Source: Anthoceros angustus
Lineage: Eukaryota > Streptophyta > Anthocerotopsida > Anthocerotales > Anthocerotaceae
Direction of reading: 5' to 3'
DNA: 64,000 nucleotides
NCBI GenBank assembly: GCA_010909165.1
Contig: VJWM01000240.1
Location: 124,001 to 188,000 of the forward strand
Below the pieces are notes generated by a model that made no database searches, was not told the origin of the DNA, and saw only the letters and a program-made list of their open reading frames with translations. Made by a program: the position numbers and the translations under genes. How positions within the stretch are numbered: the first letter of the stretch is position 1; each line of letters starts with the position of its first letter. This document shows, one piece after another, positions 38,954 to 50,892 of the stretch.

Positions 38954-40297
38954 CTACCTAAGTAGACTTTCCGGTTGTTCCTGCCGGAAGATGGGATGCT
39001 TGAGCAAATCGCTGGCCGAAGGCCTCACCTTCGCTGTGGGATGCATCAAACCCTTCAACAAGTTCTGGAAGGACAGGGAAAATCCAGGAAGCAGCGTTAG
39101 ACGTCCCTGCCGGATAGCTTGAAACTGAGCCCCTGAGGCAGGCAACGGCGCTCCTCTGGCCAGCTCGTAGATGGTAGCGCCTAGGGAGAACACGTCGGCC
39201 TTGGCAAGGTCACTGTAGTCGTCCTTCAGAATCTCCAGCGGCAGATAGCGGGCATCCCCTTCCTCCACTGAGATGCTGCAGTCCACTCTAGTGGCCCTAC
39301 CAAAGTCCCCCAGCTTGAACACGCCATTTTGAGAATAAATATTGCTAGGCTTGATGTCCATGTGCACCAAACCTTGGGAGTGGATGTGAGTCATGGCATT
39401 GGCAATCTGCCGCATCGCTTCCACCAGAAACCTCTCAGAAACGTCCTCCTTATGCTCCGAAAGCGTACCATCACACAGCTCCGTTTGAATGTACAAATGA
39501 TCAGCCTCAAACCAAGAGCTGTAATACCGCAACACGTTGGTGTGGTATCCCAATGCAGCCAGGGCCTGCACCTCCGTCAGCGCCTCCTTCCTCTCTCTGT
39601 CCAGCTTCAGCGGCCGCAGAGACTGCTTCACCGCATAGTAGCATCCGTCAATGCGCTTGATCACCTTAAACACCTTGCTAAAGTTCCCTCTCCCGAGCTC
39701 CTCCAGCTCGTGAAACTCATCCCTGTACCTCGAAAGACAGTTCCCTCCCACGGCCCCCGCCATGGCCGGTGCCAGCATTCTACCTCGAAATGGATGATTG
39801 TTCGGGTCCCGCTTCAGCTTCACCTCCTCCGCATCCCCCTCCTTCAGGAACGGGTTTTTGATACAGGGAGGAGACAACACTCTCTGCCGCACCGCCGTGA
39901 GCCTGCTCCCCCTGGTGTACCAGGACCCCGCAAATGCATCCTCCGAAACCGCCGAGCTCGGCCCTGACGGCCATGGCTCCTGCGCAAACACGCAATCCGG
40001 CCGCGGCCGCTTCCCTCGCAGCGGCGTCAGCCCCGCGGGGGGACATTGCGGCACCGAATTCTCCTTGTCCCGATCGTTGTCCACCGGCGTGATGTAGTCG
40101 GGGGTGCAGAAGAGATCCTGGCTGCACAGATAGTCATCCGGCTCCTGCTCCAACACAGAATCGAGCTTGGCTCGCTCCGGCTCGAAGGCCTCGCCGAGCA
40201 GCCAGCTGCTCTCCTGCTGCAGCGGCGTCCGCAGACACACTTGGCTCAGCTGCTGGCTCAATGACAGCCCTTCCGCCGCCTGCTCCGCCAGCGCCAT
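38954..40297 (-). CDS. WEE1: WEE1-like protein kinase, 447 residues, intronless
   Basis: The N-terminal third is unstructured, with DKEN (77-80) and several Pro-rich stretches. The kinase domain spans about 195-437: Gly loop GRGNFS (202-207), catalytic Lys K224 in YYAVKQS, HMDIKPSN with catalytic D314 (HMD rather than the plant WEE1 HLD), DFG at 331-333, EEGDARYLPLEIL in the activation segment, and the closing RPSASDLLKHPIF. EEGDARY and ALAALGYHTNV are strong WEE1 markers. WEE1 phosphorylates cyclin-dependent kinase at its Gly-loop Tyr and halts the cell cycle on DNA damage. Plant WEE1 genes are usually split by many introns, whereas this is one exon, suggesting a retrocopy or intron loss. 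All catalytic residues are present. The frame extends three codons upstream, but the first ATG is at 40,297. Confidence 0.9.
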   Translation of the reverse strand: MALAEQAAEGLSLSQQLSQVCLRTPLQQESSWLLGEAFEPERAKLDSVLEQEPDDYLCSQDLFCTPDYITPVDNDRDKENSVPQCPPAGLTPLRGKRPRPDCVFAQEPWPSGPSSAVSEDAFAGSWYTRGSRLTAVRQRVLSPPCIKNPFLKEGDAEEVKLKRDPNNHPFRGRMLAPAMAGAVGGNCLSRYRDEFHELEELGRGNFSKVFKVIKRIDGCYYAVKQSLRPLKLDRERKEALTEVQALAALGYHTNVLRYYSSWFEADHLYIQTELCDGTLSEHKEDVSERFLVEAMRQIANAMTHIHSQGLVHMDIKPSNIYSQNGVFKLGDFGRATRVDCSISVEEGDARYLPLEILKDDYSDLAKADVFSLGATIYELARGAPLPASGAQFQAIRQGRLTLLPGFSLSFQNLLKGLMHPTAKVRPSASDLLKHPIFRQEQPESLLR

Positions 40298-40589
40298 CGC
40301 CGCCACTTAAACCATCTCCCGAGCCGAGCAAAGCTGCAGCAACAATATTGGCGCCCAACCTCCCGTGCACGGGCGCTCCAAGGCAGAGCGCGACGATCCC
40401 GAAAAGATGACAGGATTGAGAAGGAGAAAGGGCATAAAGGCGGGAACAAGGACCAGGCGTTTAAACAAAATTTGGCGGCACCGGGGCATTCATGATAAAC
40501 ACAGTTTGTTTTTTATGATCAGATATTCCGGAGTGGCTGAAATTACGTCCTTCGCGGACGACGGCCCACTACCTATCACCTAAATAGAA
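40298..40589. other. 5' flank of the WEE1-like gene
   Basis: Presumed promoter and 5' UTR. It is GC-rich near the gene and becomes AT-rich outward. An E2F-like TTTGGCGGCA occurs at about 40,471-40,480, which would suit a cell-cycle gene, but this is position-based inference. Confidence 0.4.
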
Positions 40590-41165
40590 CTTTCTTTAAA
40601 TAACTTGTTCAGCCATTCACTAAAAAACTCAATATTTTTTAACAATAATTTTCACTAAATAAATCAATTAGTCATTCACCAAAAAACCCCAATCTTCTCT
40701 AGTAAACGCGAACGGCTATCCACTAAAAGTCTCACTTTTTTCTAATTAACTTGATCGGCCTTTCACGAATTAACCCTAATTAATCCTAATTAACTCGATA
40801 GGCTATTCACCAACAACCCCACTTTTAAAACTCTCATGTTCTCTTACTAACAGGAGCATCTTTTCACTAGACAACCCTCTTTCCTCTCATTAGCTCCCAT
40901 CCGCCATTGACCATTCCTTCACTAATAAAACCCATTGCTCTCTATGAACTCGATTGGCTATTCACTTTAGATCGCACTCTTTTCTTATTAACTCGATCAC
41001 CCATTTACCCAAAAGCCCATAGTTTTCTAATCAACTCTATGAACTATTCACTAAAAAATCATTGTTCTCTAGTTAACACAATCAAATATTTATTAAAAAG
41101 CTCACTTTTCTCCGTCAACTATTCACCAAAAAAATCGTTCTATCGTAGCCTTTCAATCTCTTGTT
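40590..41165. repeat. degenerate tandem repeat of about 45 bp
   Basis: Variants of 'aactcgat(c/t)ggctattcac' followed by 'taaaaa.ctcacttttctctaatt' recur about a dozen times at irregular 40-60-bp spacing. The short frame at 40,907-41,194 is a by-product. Confidence 0.75.
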
Positions 41166-41215
41166 CTCTTTTTGAGTCTTCTTTGGCTCATTAATCCCGC
41201 TCAATAGTGAATTCA

Positions 41216-41406
41216 AAGACTTCATAGATATTTCAAAGTGTACATCAAAGTCCCACACCGGGATGTCATCAGGAGTAGCCCCATAGGGCTTTTACAACAA
41301 GTGGCATTATAAGGTCTGATTTTTTAAGCGGACTTAGAGACTTTATAGATGTTTCAAAGTCCACATCGAAGTCCCGCACAGGGATATCATCAGGAGTAGC
41401 CTTGTA
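41216..41406. repeat. 70-bp direct repeat with LTR-like motif
   Basis: GACTT(C/T)ATAGAT, then TTTCAAAGT, then TCAAAGTCCC.CAC, then ATCAGGAGTAGCC, occurs at about 41,218-41,284 and 41,340-41,405. AAGTCCCACA-type words are common near the ends of plant LTR retroelements, so this may be a solo-LTR fragment. Confidence 0.6.
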
Positions 41407-41454
41407 GACATTTACTCATCACCTCGTAGTATACGCTGAATTACACAGATTATT

Positions 41455-41620
41455 CCTCCGGAATTTCGCCTTCAATCTATTGAAAATCTTCTCATGATAG
41501 TTTCCACTCAAATTGCTAATGCAATTGCCTCAGTATATGGAAGATTCCAAGAAATTGAAGCAACAGTTGATGATCTGGTTGCCTCTCTTGAATATATGAA
41601 TGTTGGAAGATCTTGTTGAG
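41455..41620 (+). other. short coding-like remnant
   Basis: One frame reads PPEFRLQSIENLLMIVS, then QIANAIASVYGRFQEIEATVDDL, then a stop. This is protein-like helical sequence without a start, probably a piece of a transposon or gene. The family is not recognised. Confidence 0.3.
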
Positions 41621-43539
41621 TTGACAGCACGTCTATTTCTGCTGTCAACTTAGTTAAAGATCCTGTTGCAGCACTGTTTGCGGCAGCCTCAAACCACCAC
41701 GTGATGAAGCGTAGAAGGGCGTAATGCTATGATTTCCATTAGATTTGATGTGCCTCTAGCCAAAATTACAACTGTTTTTGCATAGAATTTGTTGATCCTG
41801 GAATAGATTGCTCTTGGTTGCTAAGAGGCGCCAGGGAATCTTGCGGCGGTCTGTGAAGGCTACCAGCTTGGAGGTGCCCTAATTTAAGTTTCCAATTGGG
41901 AGCTATTCATACCCCTTAAGTTCTATTTCTCTGAATACCCTAAAAATATATATATGTATAACAATGCTAATTTAGTTTTGTTAGCACTCTTCACATCTCT
42001 TTAGTTCAAGCAGCCCCCTCCCCGACAATTTCAACTGTTTTCCTTGAGCATCGGAATCAGGATTCTTAGCATCAAAGTCTTCAAGTAGAGTATCTATCAA
42101 GGCCGATTTTTGGACAAAGGGTGCAGCATGATATACTAGTTGTGTCGTAAAGTTCACTCAAGCAACACACTAACCCATCATTGAAACCAAGCAACGATGC
42201 CTTGCTCAGTGTAAGAGCCATGGCAGATACCAAAAGCTTTTACATTCTCTAAAGGGTGCAAAAATCATCAAGATTTTTAGTCAACACACCATCGGATAGA
42301 GGAGAGTATGATCATAATTGTCATTGGCAAGAAATGAATTGGGTGCATTCAAATTTAACAATTACTCAAAAATATTATGTATTCAAAACTAGCCAAAAAA
42401 TGCCTTCGGCATTTTAGCTCAGCAAATCCATGATAGCATCTTGTATTACCCATGCCTTGGAGACGCAGACTTGAGAAGGTCACGAAAGAGTTTTTTTGGT
42501 GTGTCGTGATCATATTAAATTGAATAAAACACAAAGTGTGGGTACAAATGCTAGCGAAAGCCAGTGATGAGCCACGTAAAAGTGATTTTTTAGGTATAAA
42601 AATTTATTTATTGAATTTTATGATATAAATTTATTTAAGCCTTATCAACATTCATGCAATGTAGTTCACAATATCGCATGCGGGAAGAATGAAGGGCAAT
42701 AAGTAACTTTAGGGATGGAATTTAGTTGGTCCTTTTCCTTTCGTAGGGTGGGTCTCGTCGTGTTGCTCCATTTTATTATGGTCCATCCTTAGGCCTCCTT
42801 TGATGTAATATGTCGGATGGGCTCCCATCAATCTCCTCCTTCAGTAAAGAGTTAGTCATTTTATACCCCGGTTCGTAAAACTCGCGAGTGTAAGAACGTG
42901 TGGACAGGGAGTGGGGCCCACCTCAAACATTGGGTAACCAGTTGCCTTCTTGCATCCATCCATCCATGCATGCGGAAAGCGGGAGTCCATGTCATGTCTC
43001 CCCTATCCCAGGAGAAGCGGGAGCATCGGGCATCGCGAGTAATATATTTAGGGTTCAGAGGGTGTGAATGGGAGGTATTCCTGAAGTAGTCAAAAACTTA
43101 TAGATAGTTACCAGGAGTCAAATGAGAGGTCAAATGGGGGACCAAAAGCCTTTGTACGCTAATCCTCTAGTGCACATGAGACGTGAGATGGGGTGCATCG
43201 AGATGGTAATGGATGGGGGAGGGAGGTGCTTGGATCGGTTTTTGGAGGTGATAATCATAGATCCACCTCTACTAGGGCATCTAGTCTACATTGCCTACGT
43301 CTCAAAATTTTACACACCTAATCTAGGTAGGTTACGTCTCAATCTCCGAAGCGATAACGCTTCGTGCGTATGATGTCCTCACTGGTATATCATGCCCATA
43401 ATTTGCCCATATCCGATACGCATTCTTCATTTATGTATGTATGAGAAGACAACTTCATGTCTATTCACCTAATGACATAACCCTAACGAACGGGTATTTG
43501 TAAATAATTCTAAGTACTTACACATGCCTCCTCTGTGGG
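41621..43539. other. intergenic sequence without recognisable genes
   Basis: Short frames only. A short interstitial run of plant telomere-type CCCTAAA units lies just beyond, at 43,545-43,562. Confidence 0.4.
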
Positions 43540-44250
43540 ATAGTACCCTAAACCCTAAACCCTCATCATAATCCCAACACTCTATTTCATCACCTTGTCG
43601 CCTTGTTTCAGCCTTTTCTGTAGCTCTGCCATATAGATGTACAAGGGAAGAGGGCCAAGTGGGCAGCCATGTCTCACACCGGCATTGCTTGGGAAGTGCT
43701 TGGTGCATCCTTAATCAGTTTGAATTCTCACACTGCAGTGTTGGTAGGCAATCTATGAACCGCCTTGATGAGACAATCTTGGACTCCGACGTTCTTCATT
43801 GCTTGCCATAGTACTCAATAGATCAGGGTACCTTGTCAAAGGCTTTGGTGAGGTCAATAAAGCAACATAATAGTCTTCGTTTGTTACCCTTTTTTTTCCT
43901 GATTAGGGAGTGGAGTTCAATTAGGTGGGCTTGCCCGCTATATATCCTTCTTTGGAAGCTTGCCTGGCATGTTTTGTGTCTCAGTACATCGTCTCCAATA
44001 ATCTGTAGCTCACATACCTTGCTCTATAGCTTATGGAAGATGAAGTGTACCATGATTGTACGATAATTGTTCATCATCATGTTATCACATGACTTGTAGC
44101 TGGTATATGAGATACTCTTTCCCCAGTCTGGTGGTAGTTCCCCTGTCTTGTATACCCCCTCAAAGTAGCTTAGTGATATGTTGCTAAAGGTAAGTTGGTG
44201 TCTATAGTTGGTTTTAGGATGTCTGCCTTATGAATTGCCCTGCCACAACA
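43540..44250 (-). pseudogene. degenerate LINE reverse transcriptase
   Basis: Minus-strand frames, broken by stops and shifts, read TGELPPDWGKSISYTSYKS, NNYRTIMVHFIFHKL, then SNAGVRHGCPLGPLPLYIYMAEL. The last is the diagnostic 'GVRQGCPLSPLLFNIY' block of non-LTR retrotransposon reverse transcriptases. The YxDD catalytic box is not visible, so only part of the enzyme remains. Confidence 0.85.
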
Positions 44251-44484
44251 AGATAAGAGCGTTTCAAAGGTTTGTCACTAATGTGAGCACCTAAGCATGC
44301 TTGCACCGAATGTCCAATTGTGCATTGAGGAGGACCTTGGTCACATTGCCGCCATTGAAGTTGCTTGGCGCTGCCGCCCTGTTCAATATTCAAGTGTGTA
44401 CCTTGACCTCTACTAGTGGATTTTACGATGCATTTATTTGCCTCTAACAGAAACTTTGAAATATCGACGAAGACCCACTCGTTT

Positions 44485-45201
44485 CTATTGTCTTTTACAA
44501 TTGTTTTTAATATACTTCGCATTCTTTAAAAGTTTTGAATATAGAATTTTTTTACGAAGATTTCTTCTAACCATTGGTTTACATAAGGTCTTCAAATATA
44601 AAGATGTTTTAGAAATTATTTTTCTTTTCTTTGTTTTGTCATGGATTTCAAATGCGTTGCCCTTGGTTGAAGTGGAGTCCAACTTTGACACTCTTTTAAG
44701 TTGGATGAGAGGTTCATAATGTTCTCTCTTTGCATCAAATAGAATACTTAAAGGTCTTGACGTAGAAGAGGCAGACGTATCATATTTACACATCAACGTC
44801 TTGCTTTGCATCGACCATACGAATATCCTTCTCCTCAAGGCTACACTTAACCATTGGATGGCAGTTGCATCACCCCATAAACCGTTTAACTTTGCTGGCA
44901 ATTTCATATTATATATATACTGTTTGATATTTCTGATATTTGGTCCATGGATGGCAACCAAGACCTCACCTGAATATATTTCCACAGTTGCCATTGCGTT
45001 GGGATCTTTTTCTTCTATGCTTCTTTCCAATTGCGACATTGCTTTGATTCGCAGTTCCGCAGATGTTATTGTTCCATTCAATAAATATGCAATGGAGTCG
45101 AATAAACAGTCGCCTACAATGTATTGGAAATCTTTACTTGTTTCAAGTCCATTATGTCGTAAAACGGTGTATATATCCGGTAATTGTGTGCTCGTTTCCA
45201 T
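44485..45201 (-). CDS. OTU-like cysteine protease ORF, 238 residues, probably transposon-borne
   Basis: This is an uninterrupted frame from an ATG at 45,201. Residues 28-37 (IVGDCLFDSI) carry the OTU nucleophile Cys32 after Asp31. About 110 residues on, after LNGLWGDATAIQWLSVAL, a stretch typical of OTU folds, comes LFDAKREHYEPL with the presumed catalytic His161. OTU proteases remove ubiquitin or cleave polyproteins, and OTU domains occur in several transposon groups as well as in host genes and viruses. The basic tail (KTKKRKIISK..., RRNLRKKILYSK) suggests nucleic-acid contact. It lies just upstream, on the same strand, of the LINE reverse transcriptase remnant, so the two may be parts of one element. 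It is intact while its neighbour is not. Confidence 0.75.
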   Translation of the reverse strand: METSTQLPDIYTVLRHNGLETSKDFQYIVGDCLFDSIAYLLNGTITSAELRIKAMSQLERSIEEKDPNAMATVEIYSGEVLVAIHGPNIRNIKQYIYNMKLPAKLNGLWGDATAIQWLSVALRRRIFVWSMQSKTLMCKYDTSASSTSRPLSILFDAKREHYEPLIQLKRVSKLDSTSTKGNAFEIHDKTKKRKIISKTSLYLKTLCKPMVRRNLRKKILYSKLLKNAKYIKNNCKRQ

Positions 45202-46339
45202 TTGTTACGAGTCCTCAAAAATCTATTGTTTCTTGAAGAAAACTTTATGTAGCTACACGGACATATATACAAAATAAGTTATTTCTTGAAGAAATGTTGA
45301 ATCCTAGGCATCACAAGTTTTTCCAATAAGAGTGCCTTATATGTGGAGGCCTACTTCACCTCTAAGTAATTGCCTTAAACATACTAGTTTGCTTAGAGTC
45401 TGAGCAAAGCCTCATTACCTCTAACCTCTTAAGTTATTTTGATAAACAATAATTCCTACTTGCATGCATGATTTCGTACTTATAGATAGAGGCTTATTTC
45501 ATCTATAAGTAACCACCTTAAACAAATTAGTTTGCTTGGAATTTAAGCAAAGCCAACAGAATGAAATATGTATGTAGCTAGAAAGACATATATAGCAGTA
45601 TGTTGTTCATGACCGAAACTTTGAAAAAAATATTATATATCTATACAATAAAATATATTATTAATATATTTTTTGAAGTTCCAAGGTCTAAAGTCTAAGG
45701 TTTTAGAAAAAGCCTTGCAATTAAGGTGGCAGGTTACTTACCTACCACGGTAGGTGACCCCCTACCGCTCACATTTGGCACCTACTCTCCTCACCACAAG
45801 GTGGTTTTGACCCGTTTCTTTTTCCCTAAGTATTCTCCTTGCCTTCCTAACAGCATCCTACAACTCCGGCTCCAAAAGAACCAAAAAACGTTCCGGCATG
45901 CTTCCTCTACACCATTTCTAACCAAAAGAAGTTGAACCTGTTGCAAAACAAACTCACTTGATCCAGTGGCCCAAACTTTTGCGTTTCTACAGTGTTGCTG
46001 TTTTCTTCCCAACTTGTACTCGGCTTTCCCTACTAGAAAAGGCAGCCTATGTTACAGTCCTTATTGCAATTTCATGTTACACTTCCAAATTGCAACATGC
46101 TTTTTAGGCTTGGTATTAAGATTGACACTATTTTCTCATCTTGTCACCATCTTAACATGGACATGGCTCTCTCTCATCACCTCACCCTCCTAAGTACAAC
46201 CTCCCTCTCGCTAGCATTGTTTATGATTTCAAACATATACAATGAAAACTTGCTTGTGTTATAGTCCTTTGTTGCAATTTCATGTAACACTTTCCATGGG
46301 GAACACTCAAAAAGTTAGGTGGCTTGGTGTTAAGTTTGT
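45202..46339. other. AT-rich spacer
   Basis: No gene is supported. CCCAAACTTTTGCGTTTCT at about 45,971 is the inverse of the arm motif of the foldback element at 18.1 kb, but I see no second arm here. Confidence 0.35.
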
Positions 46340-46935
46340 GATTCTCTCCTCCACCTTCTCTCACCATCTTAACAACATACAAGTGGTCTCCACCTTACAC
46401 CCGCCATTAAGAGCTTATCATCAAGTTTGTTGGTTTGGTGTTAAGTTTGTGATTTTCTCCACTTTCTCTTACCATCTTAACAACATGCTCTGGTCTCTCC
46501 TTTCACCTCACTCTAGTTAATGCTCGATGACACCCATTTCTTTATTGTTTCCCTCTTTGTGTTGCAATATGTTTGTGACAATGAGCTCCCTCTCCAGTAT
46601 TTTATTCTTCCCTCTTGCTTCTCATATATGGCATGTCATTCTCTCACCATCTTAACAACATGCAAGTGGTCTCACCTTCACCGCCATTAAGAGCTTATCA
46701 TGAAGTTTGTTGGTTTGGTGTTAAGTTTGTGACCTTCTTCTCCACTTTCTCTTACCATCTTAACAACATGCTCTGGTCTCTCCTTTCACATCACACTCTA
46801 GTTCTTGCTCGATGACACCCATTTCTTTATTGTTTCCCTCTGTGTTGCAATATGTTTGTGACAATGAGCTCCCCTCCCACCGTATTTTATTCTTCCTCTT
46901 GCTTCTCATATATGGCATGTCATTCTCTTTCCATC
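46340..46935. repeat. tandem repeat of about 285 bp, two copies
   Basis: Blocks including CATCTTAACAACAT.CAAGTGGTCTC, CGCCATTAAGAGCTTATCAT and GACACCCATTTCTTTATTG occur in the same order in both copies. CATCTTAACAACATGCTCTGG also appears within each, so the unit has an internal sub-repeat. Confidence 0.85.
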
Positions 46936-47600
46936 TTACCTCCTTTGCATAGCCATGCATTTATGGTTAATGTACCTTCCCTCTTCAATGCACCCTTGTG
47001 TCCACTCCTGGTTTTTGTTTTCAAGCCCCATGTACACAGCTGAAACCCTTGCTATAACCTAACCATGTATAGTAGGATTCTACATTATTTATATGTCTAT
47101 CTATATATACGATTGACAGGCCGACTTGTTATGTATAATCCTATATATGTGACTAAAATACGTATATATGTATGTATATAATGAATACATACCCTTTATG
47201 TATAGGTACAAATTCACAGATATCTACCCATGGCATAGTTATAAGTATACACCTCCAACATTAATTTGTACCTCATCATATTTACCACCAAATGCGACAC
47301 ATGCGCATTACGTTTCTTCAAACGCCCCTTTGTGCGTTTTCCCCAATCTACACTTCCCCAATCCAGACTTTCGCTTCTTTTACGAACATGTGCGGCTTGC
47401 AGCACATATGCCATTGTTTTCGAGTTTCATTCCACAGCTTGCTAAACTTATCGAATGCCACTGTAAACGCTACACAGAAATATGGAATGCCGCTCTCTGT
47501 GTGCGTGCTATGCATCTCCTTCCTCATTCGTGTGACCATCGCCCGTCCTCGACTAGCATGGCGTGCAAGTTCTTTGTCGCGACCACAAGCACTCCACCTC
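46936..47600. other. spacer
   Basis: It includes TATAT-rich sequence near 47,080-47,200. I see no convincing gene; the 158-codon plus-strand frame at 47,168-47,644 runs into the repeat array and has no recognisable motif. Confidence 0.35.
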
Positions 47601-50600
47601 CACCAACCACAATACCTGCGATGGCGGTTGTGAATGCCCCTTGATGCTTGCGGTGCGTGTTCATTTGCCGTTTGCTCCAAGCTCGCACACGGAAGGTAGG
47701 CGGCATCAAAATCTACCGGCGTCACGGCTCAACTCAATCCGGGCTTATTGCGGACATGGACTTGCACATACCACCACGATGGCGGCAACTTCTGACTCTT
47801 GGCGTCATCGAGTCGACTCCTCCTGCATCTTCAATCCGTCGTCTTTTGCGACCCTTTTGGCCTAGCGCTCTGCCGTTTCTCCCGCTCATGTCGACCCTTT
47901 TGGCGGCATTCGAGCCACTAACCTCCACGCTCGGGCCTTGCACTCCGGCCCCATAGGCTGCATAACCACCGTGCACTATAACGTTGGGCAAAAGGACACA
48001 TTCAATTCATCCGCCGCCATTGCCACCAAACTCACACTTTTGAGAGATCTTGTGATTCTTCTTGTGGGTGGCAACGCACTCCACCTCCACCTTCCACACC
48101 ATCCCCGCCTCCGACATCACTTGAGTGTGATGCCCTCCTCGTTCCACCTTCCCTTCCCTTCCCCTCGGGACATGCTATGGTTCCTTCCATCTTTTCGTGC
48201 CCTTCACCGCACATTACCCTTCCTTCTCCTTCCGACCGCAGCCATGCACACCTTTCATTCACGCCTTCATGTCCTACATGCACTTTTTGACCACTTGCAA
48301 TTCCACCAAGGCCCCGATCTATCGCCTTACCACTCCGAGTTGCATGCTCTCAATCCATGTTTAGCCCATTTCAACTCTCTCTTTATTGCGCTCCTCCCCA
48401 CCGTTGAACATACCTTCTCTCGAACTCTTTTGCTCCCATGGGACCAAATGGATTGGTCCCATGCTCGCTTTGCAAGTCGAGTGAAGTTGCGGCTTGTTGT
48501 GGGGTTGGCCACCACCACGATGGCGGCGGCAACTTCTGACTCTTGGCGTCATCGAGTCGACTCCTCCTGCATCTTCAACTAGCCGTCGTTTGCGGACCCT
48601 TTTGGCCTAGCGCTCACCGTTTTCCCGCTCTTTCGTGTGGCATTCGAGCCACGACCTCCACGCTCGGGCCTTGCACTCCACGGCCCCATAGGCTGCATAA
48701 CCACCGTGCACTATGTTACGTTGGGCAAAAGGACGCATTTAATTCATCCGTCATTGCCACCAAACTCACACTTTTGAGGCAGATCTTGTGATTCTTCTTG
48801 TGGGTGGCACTCACACCTCCACCTTCCACACCATCCCCCCTCCGACATCACTTGAGTGTGATGCCCTCCTCGTTCCACCTTCCCTTCCCTTCCCCTCGGG
48901 ACATGCTATGGTTCCTTCCATCTTTTCGTGCCCTTCACCGCACATTCCTTCCTTCTCCTTGACTGTAGCCATGCACACGCGATTCACATTCACGCCTTCA
49001 TGTCCTACATGCGGTTTTGTCGACCACGCTAGCAATTCCACCAAGGCCCCGATCTATCGCCATACCACTCCAGTAGTTGCATGCTCTCCAATCCATGTTT
49101 GCAGCCCATTTCAACTCCTCTCTTGCTCCTCCCCACCGTTGAACATACCTTCTCTCGAACTCTTTTGCTCCCATGGGACCAAATGGATTGGTCCCATGCT
49201 CGTGCTTTGCAAGTCGAAGTTGCGGCGTGGGGTTGGCCACACACCACCGTGCTTGTGCAACGTCACCACCGCTTGCTCCACGGCCGTCTCCATGCCTTGC
49301 CGGCGTTCGGAGGTGGAGCCATTTCGCATCTTTCCCTTCTCCTCCAAATAAGCGCACTGTCGCACCTTCTTGCCAACGTTGTGGTTTCTTGTCCATGAAG
49401 CCCCGCAAACCTGGACCACGATATCCTCGCGATCTACACTAGGAAACTCACTCCACCTTCCTCACCAATCATCCCTCAAAGTCTCGTCGTGGCTCGACCA
49501 TGGGAGCATCAAGCGCATCTTCGCACACTAGCTCCAACACGCTGGAAGGCCTTCGGACCGTCCCTCCTCGTCGGTGGGCTCTTCCTCCTCATCTTCATTC
49601 TCCACCCACCCTCCATCACCACGGTACTGCGATGGCGGTTGTGGATGCCCCTTGATGCGCCGCCCGTGCGTGTTCATTTGCCGTTTGCTCCAAGCTGCAC
49701 ACACGGAAGGTAGGCGCATCAATATCTACCGGCGTCCACTCAACTCAATCCGAGCTTATTGCGGACATGGACTTGCACATACCACCACGATGGCGGCGGC
49801 AACTTCTGACTCTTGGCGTCATCGAGTCGACTCCTCCCGCATCTTCAACTAGCCGTCGTTTGCGGACCCTTTTGGCCTAGCGCTCACCGTTTTCCCGCTC
49901 TTTCGTGTGGCATTCGAGCCACGACCTCCACGCTCGGGCCTTGCACTCCACGGCCCCATAGGCTGCATAACCACCGTGCACTATGTTACGTTGGGCAAAA
50001 GGACGCATTTAATTCATCCGTCATTGCCACCAAACTCACACTTTTGAGGCAGATCTTGTGATTCTTCTTGTGGGTGGCACTCACACCTCCACCTTCCACA
50101 CCATCCCCACGCCTCCGACATCACTTGAGTGTGATGCCCTCCTCGTTCCACCTTCCCTTCCCTTCCCCTCGGGACATGCTATGGTTCCTTCCATCTTTTC
50201 GTGCCCTTCACCGCACATTACCCTTCCTTCTCCTTCCGACCGCAGCCATGCACACCTTTCATTCACGCCTTCATGTCCTACATGCACTTTTTGACCACTT
50301 GCAATTCCACCAAGGCCCCGATCTATCGCCTTACCACTCCGAGTTGCATGCTCTCAATCCATGTTTAGCCCATTTCAACTCTCTCTTTATTGCGCTCCTC
50401 CCCACCGTTGAACATACCTTCTCTCGAACTCTTTTGCTCCCATGGGACCAAATGGATTGGTCCCATGCTCGCTTTGCAAGTCGAGTGAAGTTGCGGCTTG
50501 TTGTGGGGTTGGCCACACACCACCGTGCTTGTGCAACGTCACCACGCTTGCTCCACGGCCGTCTCCATGCCTTGCCGGCGTTCGGAGGTGGAGCCATTTC

Positions 50601-50892
50601 GCATCTTTCCCTTCTCCTCCAAATAAGCGCACTGTCGCACCTTCTTGCCAACGTTGTGGTTTCTTGTCCATGAAGCCCCGCAAACCTGGACCACGATATC
50701 CTCGCGATCTACACTAGGAAACTCACTCCACCTTCCTCACCAATCATCCCTCAAAGTCTCGTCGTGGCTCGACCATGGGAGCATCAAGCGCATCTTCGCA
50801 CACTAGCTCCAACACGCTGGAAGGCCTTCGGACCGTCCCTCCTCGTCGGTGGGCTCTTCCTCCTCATCTTCATTCTCCACCCACCCTCCATC
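47601..50892. repeat. three-copy tandem repeat, 0.9-1.3 kb units
   Basis: Units begin near 47,601, 48,511 and 49,617. The block GGACTTGCACATACCACCACGATGG, ...CATCGAGTCGACTCCTCC..., ...GGCTGCATAACCACCGTGCAC..., ...CCCATGGGACCAAATGGATTGG recurs in order. Copies 2 and 3 share hundreds of nearly identical bases but differ by scattered short indels. Both strands are open in places without a recognisable protein. It lies in a transposon-rich area and may be part of a large element. Confidence 0.9.

Noticed and set aside
39329-39967. 212-codon plus-strand frame
   Set aside because: Antisense to the WEE1-like kinase domain.
43545-43562. CCCTAAACCCTAAACCCT as an interstitial telomere
   Set aside because: Only about two and a half plant telomere units; too short to mean more than a chance or telo-box motif.
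44801-45277. 158-codon plus-strand frame
   Set aside because: Antisense to the OTU protease frame, which has catalytic motifs.
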